DNA of 64,000 nucleotides from Molanna angustata (Eukaryota > Arthropoda > Insecta > Trichoptera > Molannidae). Made by a program: the position numbers and the translations under genes. The notes under the pieces are model-generated. The model had not been told where the DNA came from and made no database searches. It saw nothing but the letters and a program-made list of their open reading frames with translations. Numbering within the stretch: the first letter of the stretch is position 1; each line of letters begins with the position of its first letter. Below, in pieces: positions 19,101-36,236 of this stretch. Where the stretch lies: NCBI GenBank assembly GCA_963576475.1, contig OY754965.1:937501-1001500 (forward strand). The letters are read 5' to 3'.

Positions 19101-21659
19101 GTGCTTGCGCAACGTTCACCAATTATGCCTTATTATTGAGTTTCCTTATCAATTCTATGTGTGGATTATAGAAATTTATTCTATCTACCTAATTGAAAAT
19201 GATCTTTTTTATAATAAAAAGAAAATATTACAGTAATAACTTTGTATAAACCACGTAATTTATTGCATTTATGCCACCGGTTTCGGAACTAATCGTTTCC
19301 TTTTCAGAGACAAATACAACTAACACAGAATAAAAAAAAAAAAAAAGAAGAAGAATAAGAAAAAAAAAAAATAAATAAATAAAAAATAAAAAATAAATAA
19401 GTGGAAATAAACAAAGTTATATTGTTATTTTAATAATTTATTAAAATGAATTTCCACAATGTAAACGCCTCTACCTTAGAATATTTAACACAGAATGTTA
19501 CGGTGTGCTTAAAAAACGTTATGGGATTGGACGTTGGGGGGAGGTAATTAGGGGCAGGTCTTTTTTCTATTTCTAGTCAATATATTATGATGTTTTTCAA
19601 ATCTGGCAAACAAATTATATTTTTTTCTTACGTAAATTTTATTTTCATAAATATATTGACTAGTGATTGGTAATTGATTCTTATTCTTCTTCTTTTAGTA
19701 GATCTTTTGGTCTGTAATACAAAAACAATGATTCTCCTGCGATGACGAAGTCCAACAATCCTTTCATCCGTCTTCCAGAAGGTACTTCATATTCTGCTAT
19801 ATACGCAAGTCTATCACTGTCCATTCTGGCTACGTGGTCCCTCCAATGTCTTCTTCTGGATCTACTCCACCGAACGATGTCCTCTATTCCACATGTTCAT
19901 TTGCTGCTATATACGCAAGTCTATCACTGTCCATTCTGGCTACGTGGTCCCTCCAATGTCTTCTTCTGGATCTACTCCACCGAACGATGTCCTCTATTCC
20001 ACATGTTCATTTGCTGCTATATACGCAAGTCTATCACTGTCCATTCTGGCTACGTGGTCCCTCCAATGTCTTCTTCTGGATCTACTCCACCGAACGATGT
20101 CCTCTATTCCACATGTTCATTTGCTGCTATATACGCAAGTCTATCACTGTCCATTCTGGCTACGTGGTCCCTCCAATGTCTTCTTCTGGATCTACTCCAC
20201 CGAACGATGTCCTCTATTCCACATGTTCATTTGCTGCTATATACGCAAGTCTATCACTGTCCATTCTGGCTACGTGGTCCCTCCAATGTCTTCTTCTGGA
20301 TCTACTCCACCGAACGATGTCCTCTATTCCACATGTTCATTTGCTGCTATATACGCAAGTCTATCACTGTCCATTCTGGCTACGTGGTCCCTCCAATGTC
20401 TACTTCTGGATCTACTCCACCGAACGATGTCCTCTATTCCACATGTGCATTTGCTGCTATATACGCAAGTCTATCACTGTCCATTCTGGCTACGTAGTCC
20501 CTCCAATGTCTTCTTCTGGATCTACTCCACCGAACGATGTCCTCTATTCCACATGTTCATTTGCTGCTATATACGCAAGTCTATCACTGTCCATTCTGGC
20601 TACGTGGTCCCTCCAATGTCTTCTTCTGGATCTACTCCACCGAACGATGTCCTCTATTCCACATGTTCATTTGCTGCTATATACGCAAGTCTATCACTGT
20701 CCATTCTGGCTACGTGGTCCCTCCAATGTCTTCTTCTGGATCTACTCCACCGAACGATGTACTCTATCCCACATGTTCATTTGCTGCTATATACGCAAGT
20801 CTATCACTGTCCATTCTGGCTACGTGGTCCCTCCAATGTCTTCTTCTGGATCTACTCCACCGAACGATGTACTCTATCCCACATGTTCATTTGCTGCTAT
20901 ATACGCAAGTCTATCACTGTCCATTCTGGCTACGTGGTCCCTCCAATGTCTTCTTCTGGATCTACTCCACCGAACGATGTACTCTATCCCACATGTTCAT
21001 TTGCTGCTATATACGCAAGTCTATCACTGTCCATTCTGGCTACGTGGTCCCTCCAATGTCTTCTTCTGGATCTACTCCACCGAACGATGTCCTCTATTCC
21101 ACATGTTCATTTGCTGCTATATACGCAAGTCTATCACTGTCCATTCTGGCTACGTGGTCCCTCCAATGTCTTCTTCTGGATCTACTCCACCGAACGATGT
21201 CCTCTATTCCACATGTTCATTAGCTGCTATATACGCAAGTCTATCACTGTCCATTCTGGCTACGTGGTCCCTCCAATGTCTTCTTCTGGATCTACTCCAT
21301 CGAACCATGTCCTCTGTTTCACATGTTTATCTTATTTCAACTTTGCGCACACCATCTCGAAGAGTTATCACTAGTTCGGAATTTCTGAGGCAGCGTCCTT
21401 CCTAAAACTGGCCCTGGATCGAGAGGAGTTTGTAAGGATTGTCGCCAATCTCCGATAGGAGTTGCACGCAAAGATGATTTTGGTATAATTTGCGTTATTT
21501 TTTTTTTTTTTTCATTCATAAATGATACGACTCCACCTGGCAGTTCTTCATCTTTTATCCACAAAACTCTTAAAATAATTTAAAGATTCACAAATTTCAT
21601 ACCTCAGTTATCACTGCAATTAAAAGCCCAACAAAACATATCGTGTTTAAATACTTCAT
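10006..21659 (-). CDS. Six-exon gene for a secreted, Cys-rich, glycosylated protein of unknown family (299 aa)
   Basis: Joined exons, in transcription order: 21659-21603, 18216-18110, 14110-13912, 12045-11884, 11530-11312 and 10161-10006. Every internal border has AG/GT. Intron phases are 0, 2, 0, 0, 0, and the sum is exactly 900 nt ending in TAA. The product starts with MKYLNTICFVGLLIAVITE, a basic residue followed by a hydrophobic core, so it is probably secreted. The mature part has 13 cysteines (31, 34, 35, 117, 152, 153, 166, 181, 262-264, 275, 298) and eight N-X-S/T sequons (37, 43, 124, 167, 213, 258, 279, 297). No transmembrane segment is evident after the signal. I do not recognise the family; function unknown. 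Exon borders were found by eye and not checked against RNA. The agreement of phase and length makes the model likely; alternative donors (exon 4 uses a weak GTACCC) remain possible. Confidence 0.78.
10470..11060 (-). pseudogene. RTE-like reverse transcriptase fragment in intron 5
   Basis: The minus strand shows VLPVLTYGFETSALTKRMME, then TQRAMERRMLNISLMDRK, INVAKRK..., GRRSVGRPRTR and EACVQYWIQEAD with stops and frameshifts. The same order of motifs is seen at 40316-40962. Confidence 0.78.
11312..11530 (-). CDS. Exon 5 of the secreted-protein gene
   Basis: Residues 176-248 (73 codons). Acceptor CCCTTTTTCAG, donor TATGAG|GTAATT. It encodes DCYENGLVFDLSAFNLFGRL and a later hydrophobic stretch TLLAWIITPLHFEFF that is too short and too polar at its edges to call a membrane span. 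Sequon at N213. Confidence 0.75.
11884..12045 (-). CDS. Exon 4 of the secreted-protein gene
   Basis: Residues 122-175. Acceptor TTTTATTTCAG, then IINGSVTYERTRD and a CC pair (152-153) plus C166. The donor I chose is TTG|GTACCC, weak but the only nearby GT that keeps phase 0 before the stop codon 7 codons further on. Intron 4, to exon 5, is 353 nt and is the only intron free of recognisable repeats besides being the shortest. Confidence 0.68.
12350..12425 (+). ncRNA. Hammerhead-like motif, probable Penelope pseudo-LTR remnant
   Basis: TCCTGAGGAGGGACC, loop GGCTA, GGTCCGAAAACTATTTCGAC: a CUGANGA core, a 5-bp stem II and a GAAA box. Penelope-like elements are known to carry hammerhead motifs in their terminal repeats. 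It is adjacent to satellite and foldback DNA, and no Penelope ORF is left. Confidence 0.4.
12452..13852. repeat. ~70-bp satellite in intron 3
   Basis: Monomer contains AGACAGATTATGTATAAAAG, AATTAATCTCGTCTACC and GTCAATATGAAAAA. The period is exactly 70 bp at 13141-13281; a shorter variant lacks about 12 bp (the TATAGTACAT part). Roughly 18-20 monomers, with the first two (12452-12578) degenerate and separated from the rest by a foldback element. No similarity to neighbouring exons is visible. Confidence 0.88.
12579..12940. mobile_element. Foldback element inserted in the 70-bp satellite
   Basis: About 150-bp imperfect inverted arms: ATCCTATTCTAATTCGTCTA at the left, its complement AGACGAATCAGAATAGGAT at the right, with GCGGATAAAATCC / GGATTTTATCGCG and GACGTTTTCGTA / TACGAAAACGTC pairing inside. 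The loop is the repeated word TCCTATTCTTG. It interrupts a satellite monomer at the AATAT of GTCAATATGAAAAA. Confidence 0.75.
13912..14110 (-). CDS. Exon 3 of the secreted-protein gene
   Basis: Residues 55 (last base) to 121. Acceptor CGTTTCAG, donor GCAGAG|GTAAAC. The reading frame LTRDIWANPIF...NSLCYHAE is open throughout and helix-like in composition. A second open frame (MGQPNILKPIK...) overlaps it but would not join in phase with either neighbour. Confidence 0.75.
14111..15726. other. Intron 2, proximal part
   Basis: AT-rich. It holds one 5'-truncated SINE A (14450-14548) and fragments around 14760-14880 and 15010-15350 that look like decayed dispersed repeats. No exon candidate with matching phase. 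Confidence 0.5.
14450..14548 (+). mobile_element. SINE family A, 5'-truncated copy
   Basis: Begins ATATGACCGATTTCGTTCAA and continues through GGGAATGTAGGAAGATGTAT to TTAACAAGGACATATTC. The tRNA-like head is absent. Confidence 0.75.
17037..17319 (-). mobile_element. CR1-like 3'-UTR insertion interrupting the 98-bp satellite
   Basis: Starts with a T-rich run (poly-A tail on the minus strand), then TCACACC and the hairpin words CTGCTGCCCAACTAGG and CCTGTTCTAGGGCTAGCAG. The same 3' end is found at 25033 and 44490. The distal part ends in a 46-bp perfect palindrome (17272-17317) and the satellite then resumes. It is a short 5'-truncated retrotransposed copy, later than the satellite amplification. 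Confidence 0.7.
17272..17317. repeat. 46-bp perfect palindrome
   Basis: ATTTGAGTCATCATGATAT and its exact reverse complement meet at a GCATATGC centre with no spacer. It sits at the right-hand junction of the insertion inside the 98-bp satellite. Confidence 0.9.
18110..18216 (-). CDS. Exon 2: N-terminal Cys cluster (SCPKCCSNIT)
   Basis: Residues 20-54 plus two bases of codon 55. The acceptor is a T-rich tract ending TTTTTCAG at 18217-18230; the donor is AAAG|GTAAAC at 18109. It encodes a CPKCC cluster with two overlapping sequons (N37, N43) and ends in KFVKQQYE. An earlier in-frame donor (AAT|GTAAGC at 18144) exists but leaves phase 0, which does not match exon 3; the 18109 donor leaves phase 2, which does. 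The last 30 nt plus the donor are the source of the 98-bp satellite that starts immediately downstream. Confidence 0.75.
18370..18800 (+). pseudogene. Non-LTR retrotransposon C-terminal fragment
   Basis: Plus frame VNSLRWFGHIEIMNDERLNK, then GVNSRGRPRKRWHDPCE with a frameshift, followed by an LNNRRACMRRCMDVNEIKD-like end. The same family occurs at 47075-47250. It lies in intron 1 of the host gene, opposite strand. Confidence 0.7.
18998..19150 (+). repeat. Dispersed repeat D, copy 1
   Basis: TCAATAGAGACGAAGTTGG, then GGCACCTACAGGGCTTACGA, CTGTCATCGGCTGG and GATCACTTTATGTGCTTGCG. Other copies: 38985, 50508 and 56712. No ORF, no clear A/B box and no inverted ends, so I cannot classify it. Confidence 0.75.
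19225..19320 (-). ncRNA. Hammerhead-like motif of a Penelope pseudo-LTR
   Basis: Minus strand: TCTCTGAAAAGGAAAC, loop GATTA, GTTCCGAAACCGGTGGC. The stem (GGAAAC/GTTCC) and GAAAC box occupy the positions seen in Penelope-type hammerheads. Probable 3' UTR continues to about 19640. Confidence 0.4.
19681..21400 (-). pseudogene. RTE-like reverse transcriptase 3' fragment hosting the 110-bp satellite
   Basis: The minus strand from about 21400 reads an RT C-terminal tail, enters the tandem array and ends with YYRPKDLLKEEE and TAA at 19683-19681. The terminal (GAA)n matches the tails of the elements at 40962 and 8943. No upstream RT motifs remain. Confidence 0.6.
19797..21330 (-). repeat. 110-bp satellite in intron 1, amplified from a retrotransposon 3' fragment
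   Basis: Fourteen near-identical copies, counted from ATACGCAAGT at 19801, 19911 ... 21231. On the minus strand the unit encodes WSRSRRRHWRDHVARMDSDR, a typical C-terminal segment of an RTE-like reverse transcriptase. Unique retroelement sequence flanks it on both sides (IAEYEVPSGRRM... to 19681; RDGVRKVEI... above 21330). Because 110 is not a multiple of 3 and the plus strand lacks stops, ORFs of about 500 codons arise on the plus strand by chance. Confidence 0.9.
21603..21659 (-). CDS. Exon 1: start codon and signal peptide
   Basis: Residues 1-19. The ATG is at 21659-21657, preceded by an A-rich leader. The hydrophobic run ICFVGLLIAVI makes a typical signal peptide core. The exon ends GAG with donor GTATGA (phase 0). 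A TATA-like word followed about 20 nt later by a TCATT-type initiator lies near 21790-21760 on the minus strand, which would suit a core promoter; that is a guess. Confidence 0.72.
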
Positions 21660-21948
21660 GTTTTGTTATGTTTTATGTAAACCAATGAAAAGTTTAACTT
21701 TTCTAGGTTATTTCACTTCACTACGTGTCAAGTTCAACAGTTAATGGATACACTTCATATGGAATGATTCTATTCTTACAATTTATAATTTCAACGCTTT
21801 ATCTTTCATATGAGGTCAACTTTTTTTGTATTATTTTTATGTATTTGAAATAATTATTTATTAATTCAAATTAAAAACAATATTTTCAACATATCCCCAT
21901 AAATATACAACCCAGTAAAAGTATAGTTTTTTATATGTCTATTTTATG

Positions 21949-22200
21949 TCGGCCTTCGTGGCTCAGTTGGTTGGATATCTGACTGCTGATCCAAGGGTCC
22001 CGGGTTCGATTCCCGGTGGAGACACAGTTTTTAAAATTGTGTTTTCAGTCTGGATCTGTGAGACGATAAATATCGTAAGTCTCCAGAATGTGGCAACTTG
22101 TTATTGGGCGCGTGTTAAATAATTATTTGACATAGTACGTGTTAGGTGCCCGAGAAGCTATATAAAATAAAATAAAATAAAAATAAAATAAATAAAATCA
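21949..22200 (+). mobile_element. SINE family B, full-length copy
   Basis: Head GGCCTTCGTGGCTCAGTTGG with A-box 21959-21970 and B-box GGTTCGATTCC at 22003-22013; body GTGTTTTCAGTCTGGATCTG, GTAAGTCTCCAGAATGTGGC; tail of AAATA repeats. The tRNA-like head retains good stems but leads directly into the body, so it is a SINE. Confidence 0.88.
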
Positions 22201-22780
22201 AAATCTCAAAACACTAGGCGATGCCTGTTCTGAGGTAATACTGACAATAATTAGACATTACATTTAATTTCAATGAATTATATTTTATTATTTCAACATA
22301 TAAAGGTATTTTAAAAAATAAATTAAACGTATAATTTTTATATTATAAAAACCGATACAAATATGTCAAAGAGTGTGTATCTAAAAATAATATTTTCAAA
22401 ATTTCTCTAGGGAATTATCATTAGGTACACTATTTTAAAATTCCTTATAAATTCCCATAAATAAATAAAATTATGACGTTACACAGCATGATTATGATTT
22501 CTCAATTTTTAAGGCTATTTGTTTAATGCAGATTTTCAACAAGTATCATGCTGAGATTGTATTCTGAAAGTTTCATCACAATGTATCTGTATGTGTGCTA
22601 TATGTTGTGTACTATGTACGGCGTGTTTATTTTACTTTATCACTTATAGACTAAAGTTCTCATTTGATTATTTTTAAATTTTGCAAATATGTATATCTAA
22701 TACTTGCTTAGACCCCATTAGATTTTAAAGGATATCTGAATATCGTTTCTCAATTTTTTAAACGTCAAATATTTTAAAGT
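22201..22780. other. AT-rich region, nothing recognised
   Basis: No supported feature. Confidence 0.5.
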
Positions 22781-24915
<2,135 letters not shown>

Positions 24916-25032
24916 TATTTGCAAGTTTTATGTTCATTTGATTATTGAGACTCACGATATCGTGTTTAATTTTATATGACGTGTCTACGTACTTTTCATT
25001 TGTTTAAAATAATATAGTCTATCTGATCCTGT

Positions 25033-25400
25033 TATTTATTTATTTTATTTTTTATTTACCTTTTATCACACCATATTTATAATGACAACAATAAGTAGAT
25101 TACTGCTGCCCAACTAGGAAATCCTGTTCTAGGGCTAGCAGTTTACAATTTTTATTGACAATTAATTATATGCAATTATGAACCAGGTAATTGTTCCCGT
25201 TCCACACTAAATATGTAAGTACACAATCTCAACTTTCTGCAATCACAATCGTTACCTCAACAAACATTATGGGCTCACACAAAACAGATCAACCAGATCC
25301 CAATGTCCGCCATTATACCTGTCATAAATCAAATCTCTGACGCGATTTTTATTTCAGAACCATAGAAAGAGACTAGTTACCAAATCAAATCAAATGTTTT
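25033..25400 (-). mobile_element. CR1-like 3' UTR with terminal hairpin
   Basis: T-rich start (poly-A on the minus strand), TCACACCATATTTATAATGA, and hairpin arms CTGCTGCCC / GGGCTAGCAG. Near-identical to 44490-44930. Confidence 0.75.
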
Positions 25401-25504
25401 TATGTGTTACTCAAAGAGCATCGCAAACACAATACAAATGTTGTTAATAATTTTAATTTTGAATTATTTAAGTAGTTATTGTTGAATACTAAGTATTTGT
25501 GTTT

Positions 25505-25750
25505 TTTTTTAACATGACCAAGTAGGGGACGCCAGCTATTAGGATTTGGGTCCATTTTACTCTTCCGAAGAAGCGCACTACGTAGCGTTGGGAGGGGTTT
25601 GCAATCTAGAAAAGAGTTTATTAATTCGGGTTTTAAAAAGACCCGGGTTGTACGAAGGAGGAAACACAGAATTCGGAAGATCGTTCCACAGTCGGGATGC
25701 TGTATTAATATCGCAATATCGGGCTGCTGTGTTAGTTCTGTCCTTCCATA
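25505..25750 (-). pseudogene. Non-LTR retrotransposon C-terminus (NTAARYCDINTASRLWNDLP type)
   Basis: One minus-strand frame reads SRLWNDLPNSVFPPSYNPGL then FKTRINKLFSRLQT and a stop: the R.WN.LP..VF...Y....FK.R.N signature that ends many ORF2 proteins. A broken copy is at 49640-49935. It is fused upstream to a different CR1-like fragment. Confidence 0.65.
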
Positions 25751-26170
25751 ATTTATGATGTATTTTTTAATAATCATTTTGAATATTCTTTGTGATGTTA
25801 TTTCTTTAAGAGAGGCAGGTAAACTGTTGTAGAGTCGTGGAGCAATAAATGAAAAATTTCTTTGACCAAAAGATGTTTTCATATGTGGGATTGTGTAATT
25901 TAGGTTTATACTTGTTCGTGTGTTTATAAATTGTTGTGTTCTCGGGTATTGTAGTGTACTCTCATGAAAGTCAGTCAGAATGTATTGGATGTATGTTTGT
26001 CTAGGGTCAAATACTTTGAACTCGTTGTAAAGGTTTTCTGTATGATAGTTAAAAGGTTTCTTAAGTATTATTTTTGCAATGCATCTCTGAGCTAGACAAT
26101 TTTTTTCCATGATGGTCTTGGCACACCCTCCCCAATATATACCATAAGTCTCAATGAGTTCTATTGAAAC
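25750..26170 (-). pseudogene. CR1-like ORF2 C-terminal fragment
   Basis: Minus strand: SIELIETYGIYWGGCAKTIM, then QRCIAKIILKKPFNYHTE, VFDPRQTYIQYILTDFH and FGQRNFSFIAPRLYNSLP. This is the region after RT motif E and the terminal domain, matching the order in the long element at 27481-30516. Confidence 0.8.
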
Positions 26171-26514
26171 AGTTGGTTTTGTCTGATTTCACAAGGATCT
26201 TTCATTTAAATAAACTGATTTTGTTTTGAAAAAATACAAAAATGTTGTAAATAATATGTTAAACGTTAATATTATATCTTTACATATATAATTCTTCTGT
26301 ACATGTGTATGTCACTGAACTCCTCCTAAACGGCTGAACCGATTTTTATGAAACTTTTTATGTGTGTTTATGTGAGTCCCTGAATGGATTAGATTCACAA
26401 AAAGGAATTTAATAAAAGAATAATAAAAATATCAATCGTTATAAATATTTTCGGAATATGCATTTTGAATAGTGGCAAAATTGCTTTGGGATATGTTATA
26501 ATATTATGCTAAGA

Positions 26515-26700
26515 TGGGTCGATGGCAGAGCGGTTAACGCACTGGGGCTAGTAATCCAGTGGTCGCGAGTTCGAATCCTGCCTTGACCGATTTCGTTCAC
26601 CTATAGCACAAGCACTTATGCTTATTTTAGGGAATGTAGGAAGATGTATATGTACTTGGTTAACAAATACATATTCATATTTATTAATAAAAAATGTTGA
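26515..26700 (+). mobile_element. SINE family A, best-preserved copy
   Basis: A-box TGGCAGAGCGG (26523-26533), B-box GAGTTCGAATCC (26567-26578), body ACCGATTTCGTTCACCTATA, GGGAATGTAGGAAGATGTAT, TTAACAAATACATATTC. Confidence 0.85.
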
Positions 26701-26883
26701 TTATGCCATTAATTTTTTTTCTCAACGTTGTATGCGGTATTTGTTTTCATATTTTTAATATTTTATGAAATCATTTTTGAGTGGTATTATGACTATAGTT
26801 ATGTCAAAGTCATCTCAATGTAATGTTTTGTAATATTTTCGTTTAAATATTTAAATTAAGTTATGAATATTAGATATATATAG

Positions 26884-27118
26884 TCGGCCTTCGTGGCTCA
26901 GTTGGTTGGGTATCTGACTACTGATCCAAAGGTCCCGGGTTCGATTCCCGGTGGAGACACAGTTTTTAATTGTGTTTTCAGTCTGGATCTGTGAGACGAT
27001 TAATAACGTAAGTCTCCGGAATGTGGCAACTTGTTATTGGGTGCGTGTTAAATTAATATTTGACATAGTACCTGTTAGTTGCCCGAAAAATAGTATATAA
27101 ATAAATAAATAAATATAT
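26884..27118 (+). mobile_element. SINE family B, second full-length copy
   Basis: TCGGCCTTCGTGGCTCAGTT, B-box GGTTCGATTCC, body as at 21949, ending in AAATAAATAAATAAAT. Few differences from the 21949 copy. Confidence 0.87.
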
Positions 27119-27247
27119 ATTAAATTATTTCGTTTTATATAATAATTTTTTTTTGGGTATTATCATTATAATATCGTATGACATTATTATATTGTGATAT
27201 ATTCTTGATAGCCAAATGTTATAAATCTCCGTAATGTAAAGTGAGGT

Positions 27248-31768
<4,521 letters not shown>

Positions 31769-32860
31769 AAATAATAATAATAATAATAATAATAATAATT
31801 TGTATAGCGCCGTTTAATGATTCAAGATCATTCCAAGGGCGCTGTTATTTAGATAGATATTATATTGCTCTACGAAACAAAACTGTTTTCAGTCCTTTAG
31901 AGAAAGTACTCTTACTATTTGCACTGCGGACATCTAGAGGCAATTTATTCCACTTCATAGGACCACTCACACCAAAGCATCGATCATAGTAAGCCGCTTT
32001 ATTGGCTCTGTCCAACTCCTTTAGGGAGTTGGTACTCTGTGATCCAGAAGACCTAAGTGTGTGATGCCTCCCAGAGAGATCTTTTCTCTGACACAGCTCT
32101 TGTATGTATTGTGGTGCTAGGTTATTTAAAGCATTAAACACCGTTAAGCAGATTTTGTAGTCAACTCGCTCTGGACACTTCAACCAATGCAATTCGTTAA
32201 GTAGTGGAGTTATGTGACATCGTTTTTCCGCTCCATAAATGAGCCTTGCCGCTGCATTAAACACCATCTGTAATCTATCGAGCTGATACTTTGGCAATCC
32301 ATCATAGATGCCATTACAGTAATCTAGCCGAGACACAACGAAAGCATTTATAAGTGTTTTTGTCTCATTTTTGGGCAGGCTTCGACGAATGTTTTTCAGT
32401 TGTCTTAGTTGGAAAAAGCATGAACTGACTGTTTTAGAGATTTGCAGGTCAAGAGACAACTTATTGTCTAAGTGTACACCCAAAAACTTGACACTTGCAG
32501 ACGGCAAGAGTTTTTCTCCGTTGATGTTAATAGGAGTACTTTCAATGAGGTGCTGTCGCCGTGGTGAAGCTACCCACATAAACTCTGTTTTTGTTGGGTT
32601 TAATTTTAGCTTGTTATGAGACATCCACGTAGCGACTTTTTCGATGCACTCAGCAGTATCCACTTCCAGACGGTTTTTGTTCATGGGACTACAAAATTTG
32701 AATAACAAGCGGTCGTCAGCGTAAGCGAAAGAGTCGAATCCTTGATTTTGAATTATATTATCAAGTTGTTTTATGTATAAAATAAATAAAATTGGTCCGA
32801 GCACCGATCCCTGAGGCACTCCAAACTTTACAATTTCCGTATGTCCTTCTATTGTATGTC
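31769..32860 (-). pseudogene. L2/CR1-like element, 5'-truncated, inserted in the Penelope-like copy
   Basis: Minus-strand ORF 32819-31860 (319 codons, no internal stop) from the RT motif [15 protein letters not shown] through FAYADDRLLFKF and the thumb to the terminal R..F...GP..WN.LP. The 3' tail is (ATT)n, plus-strand AAT repeats at 31769-31798. It interrupts Penelope sequence between GGTCAAAA and TCTATTGTATGTCC. The 5' junction carries small repeats of TATTGTATGTCCTTCT. Confidence 0.88.
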
Positions 32861-33214
32861 CTTCTATCTATTGTATCTATTGTATGTCCTTCTGTGAGCG
32901 AGTGTTGTACAAGTGAGGATGTAAGTTTTTTGTTTCTCATGTCGACTCTGTGCTCCGCTATTCGTGCTTCAACTTTTCGATTGGTTCTTATATTGATAAT
33001 AATATTAATGTCACAACTAAAATTAACAATAAATCACAACACAAAAATAATGATAAAATATTATTACCAACGAACACGACAGCAGGTGGGCGTGTCACAA
33101 GGAGCCAATCACGTCGCGCTAACAATATTTGACATAAGCGGCCATCTTGTACGCTACGAGTCACTTGACGGTGAGCTTTCAGTGTGAGTAGACGTGTGTC
33201 GCGCGCGTGCTTTT

Positions 33215-33285
33215 CGTTAAGTCCTTGAAAATGCCTGGTGATATTCAGGCGAAACGTCGGAAGACAAATGGTCTTAGTCAAGACC
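33215..33285 (+). ncRNA. Penelope 3'-UTR structured motif (hammerhead-like)
   Basis: GCCTGGTGATATTCAGGCGAAACGTCGG: a CCTG/CAGG stem, then CGAAACGTC. The related family at 34813 has TCTG/CAGA in the same place, a compensatory change. It is also present inverted at 31286-31320 and 33620-33690. Confidence 0.5.
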
Positions 33286-33319
33286 TACTGACACGGGAAA
33301 ACCGAGATAAAAATATTAT

Positions 33320-33585
<266 letters not shown>

Positions 33586-33904
33586 ATAATATTTTTATCT
33601 CGGTTTTCCCGTGTCAGTAGGTCTTGACTAAGACCATTTGTCTTCCGACGTTTCGCCTGAATATCACCAGGCATTTTCAAGGACTTAACGAAAAGCACGC
33701 GCGCGACACACGTCTACTCACACTGAAAGCTCACCGTCAAGTGACTCGTAGCGTACAAGATGGCCGCTTATGTCAAATATTGTTAGCGCGACGTGATTGG
33801 CTCCTTGTGACACGCCCACCTGCTGTCGTGTTCGTTGGTAATAATATTTTATCATTATTTTTGTGTTGTGATTTATTGTTAATTTTAGTTGTGACATTAA
33901 TATT

Positions 33905-35276
<1,372 letters not shown>

Positions 35277-35848
35277 TGATTGAAACATAGAGTGAATTTT
35301 CTATAGTGAAAAAATGTATAACTCCGTACTATAAAATGAGGTCATAAATATTATTATTTGTGTTTAAAAGATATATTGATTCTCTCGTGGCATTTTTAAA
35401 TAATTAGTAATTTATGATTCAAAATTCAAAATGGACAAAGAAAATTCCTTGAAAAGTATTTCTCCAAACTTCTCAACATCCAAGAGAGCCGGGTAACTAT
35501 AACAGGCGGCAACAAATACATCTTACATAATATATAGTCCATTACCCATTATGAATGTTGCCTTTTTTAGGTGAGGAAAAACTGGTATGTGGGTATACAC
35601 GCATGTGTCGTGCTTTCTTTTATAAGGTAATCCACATCCATTTTTATGTGTGTTAAACCAGCTTATAAGTTGGGCCGCACACCGGAGCCACACGCTACAT
35701 GCACACAACATTTACGTCATCACAATGTGCATGCTACATTATTTTGTGCTTGGAGTATATGTGGCGCGTACACGCACACCATAGTCTATACGCATAGTTG
35801 TGGTTTATACTCGGAAATGTCAACATCATCTGACGGATTTCTTGATTA

Positions 35849-36040
35849 ATGAGAAAAAAATATGTTATTGGGTTCACCCGTTTAATCAAGATTCTGCAAA
35901 TTACGGTTATTTCAAAATTTAAAGACGAACAAAAGTTTCATTTATATGATCGAATGTCGCAAAACACATGCAAATTATTATTGGACTTAGTTGAATCATG
36001 TATAACAAAACAAAATACCCACTACAGAGTTCTATATTAT
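35849..36040 (+). pseudogene. Harbinger transposase N-terminal fragment
   Basis: Plus frame KDEQKFHLYDRMSQNTCKLL, LDLVESCITKQNTHYR. This follows the F...YRMS...F..LL..V...I.K..T..R pattern at the start of HARBI1-type transposases. The DDE nuclease part is not seen. Confidence 0.6.
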
Positions 36041-36104
36041 TAGATTTCTGTAATCCGTCTATTGCTATAATCACTAATAATAATAATAATAGTTGAGACA
36101 ACTA

Positions 36105-36175
36105 GCCGGTCGATGGCAGGACAGCACTGCCGAAACATGTCGCATAGTGACTCAACATATACTGGTTTAGGGCAA
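36105..36175 (+). ncRNA. Hammerhead-like motif
   Basis: CCGGTCGATGGCAG, loop GACAGCA, CTGCCGAAACATGTCGC: a 4-5 bp stem and a GAAAC box like those in Penelope terminal repeats. No Penelope ORF nearby. Confidence 0.4.
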
Positions 36176-36236
36176 AATTCACATGGCAAAACGGTTAATA
36201 TGAACAACCACAAAATATCCGCCGAGTATTTAAACT

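Noticed and set aside
19742..21405. Plus-strand ORFs of about 250-520 codons (CSFAAIYASLSLSILATW repeats)
   Set aside because: They are antisense readings of a 110-bp tandem array whose sense strand is a retroelement C-terminus; all three frames are open because the unit lacks stops and its length is not a multiple of 3.
21337..21564. ORF DEELPGGVVSFMNEK... as exon 2 of the host gene
   Set aside because: It would leave an intron of only about 30 nt after exon 1, its phase does not fit, it crosses an A15 run, and its lower end overlaps the RTE-like fragment.
21949..22025. A functional tRNA gene
   Set aside because: A and B boxes are present, but the same head with the same non-tRNA body recurs at 26884 and 8571; it is a SINE. 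The same reasoning applies to 2858, 26515 and 51072.
25400..26110. Single 236-codon ORF as one protein
   Set aside because: The upper part is a CR1-like C-terminus; the lower part is out of frame with a second retroelement end (SRLWNDLPNSVF frame). The long ORF is accidental.
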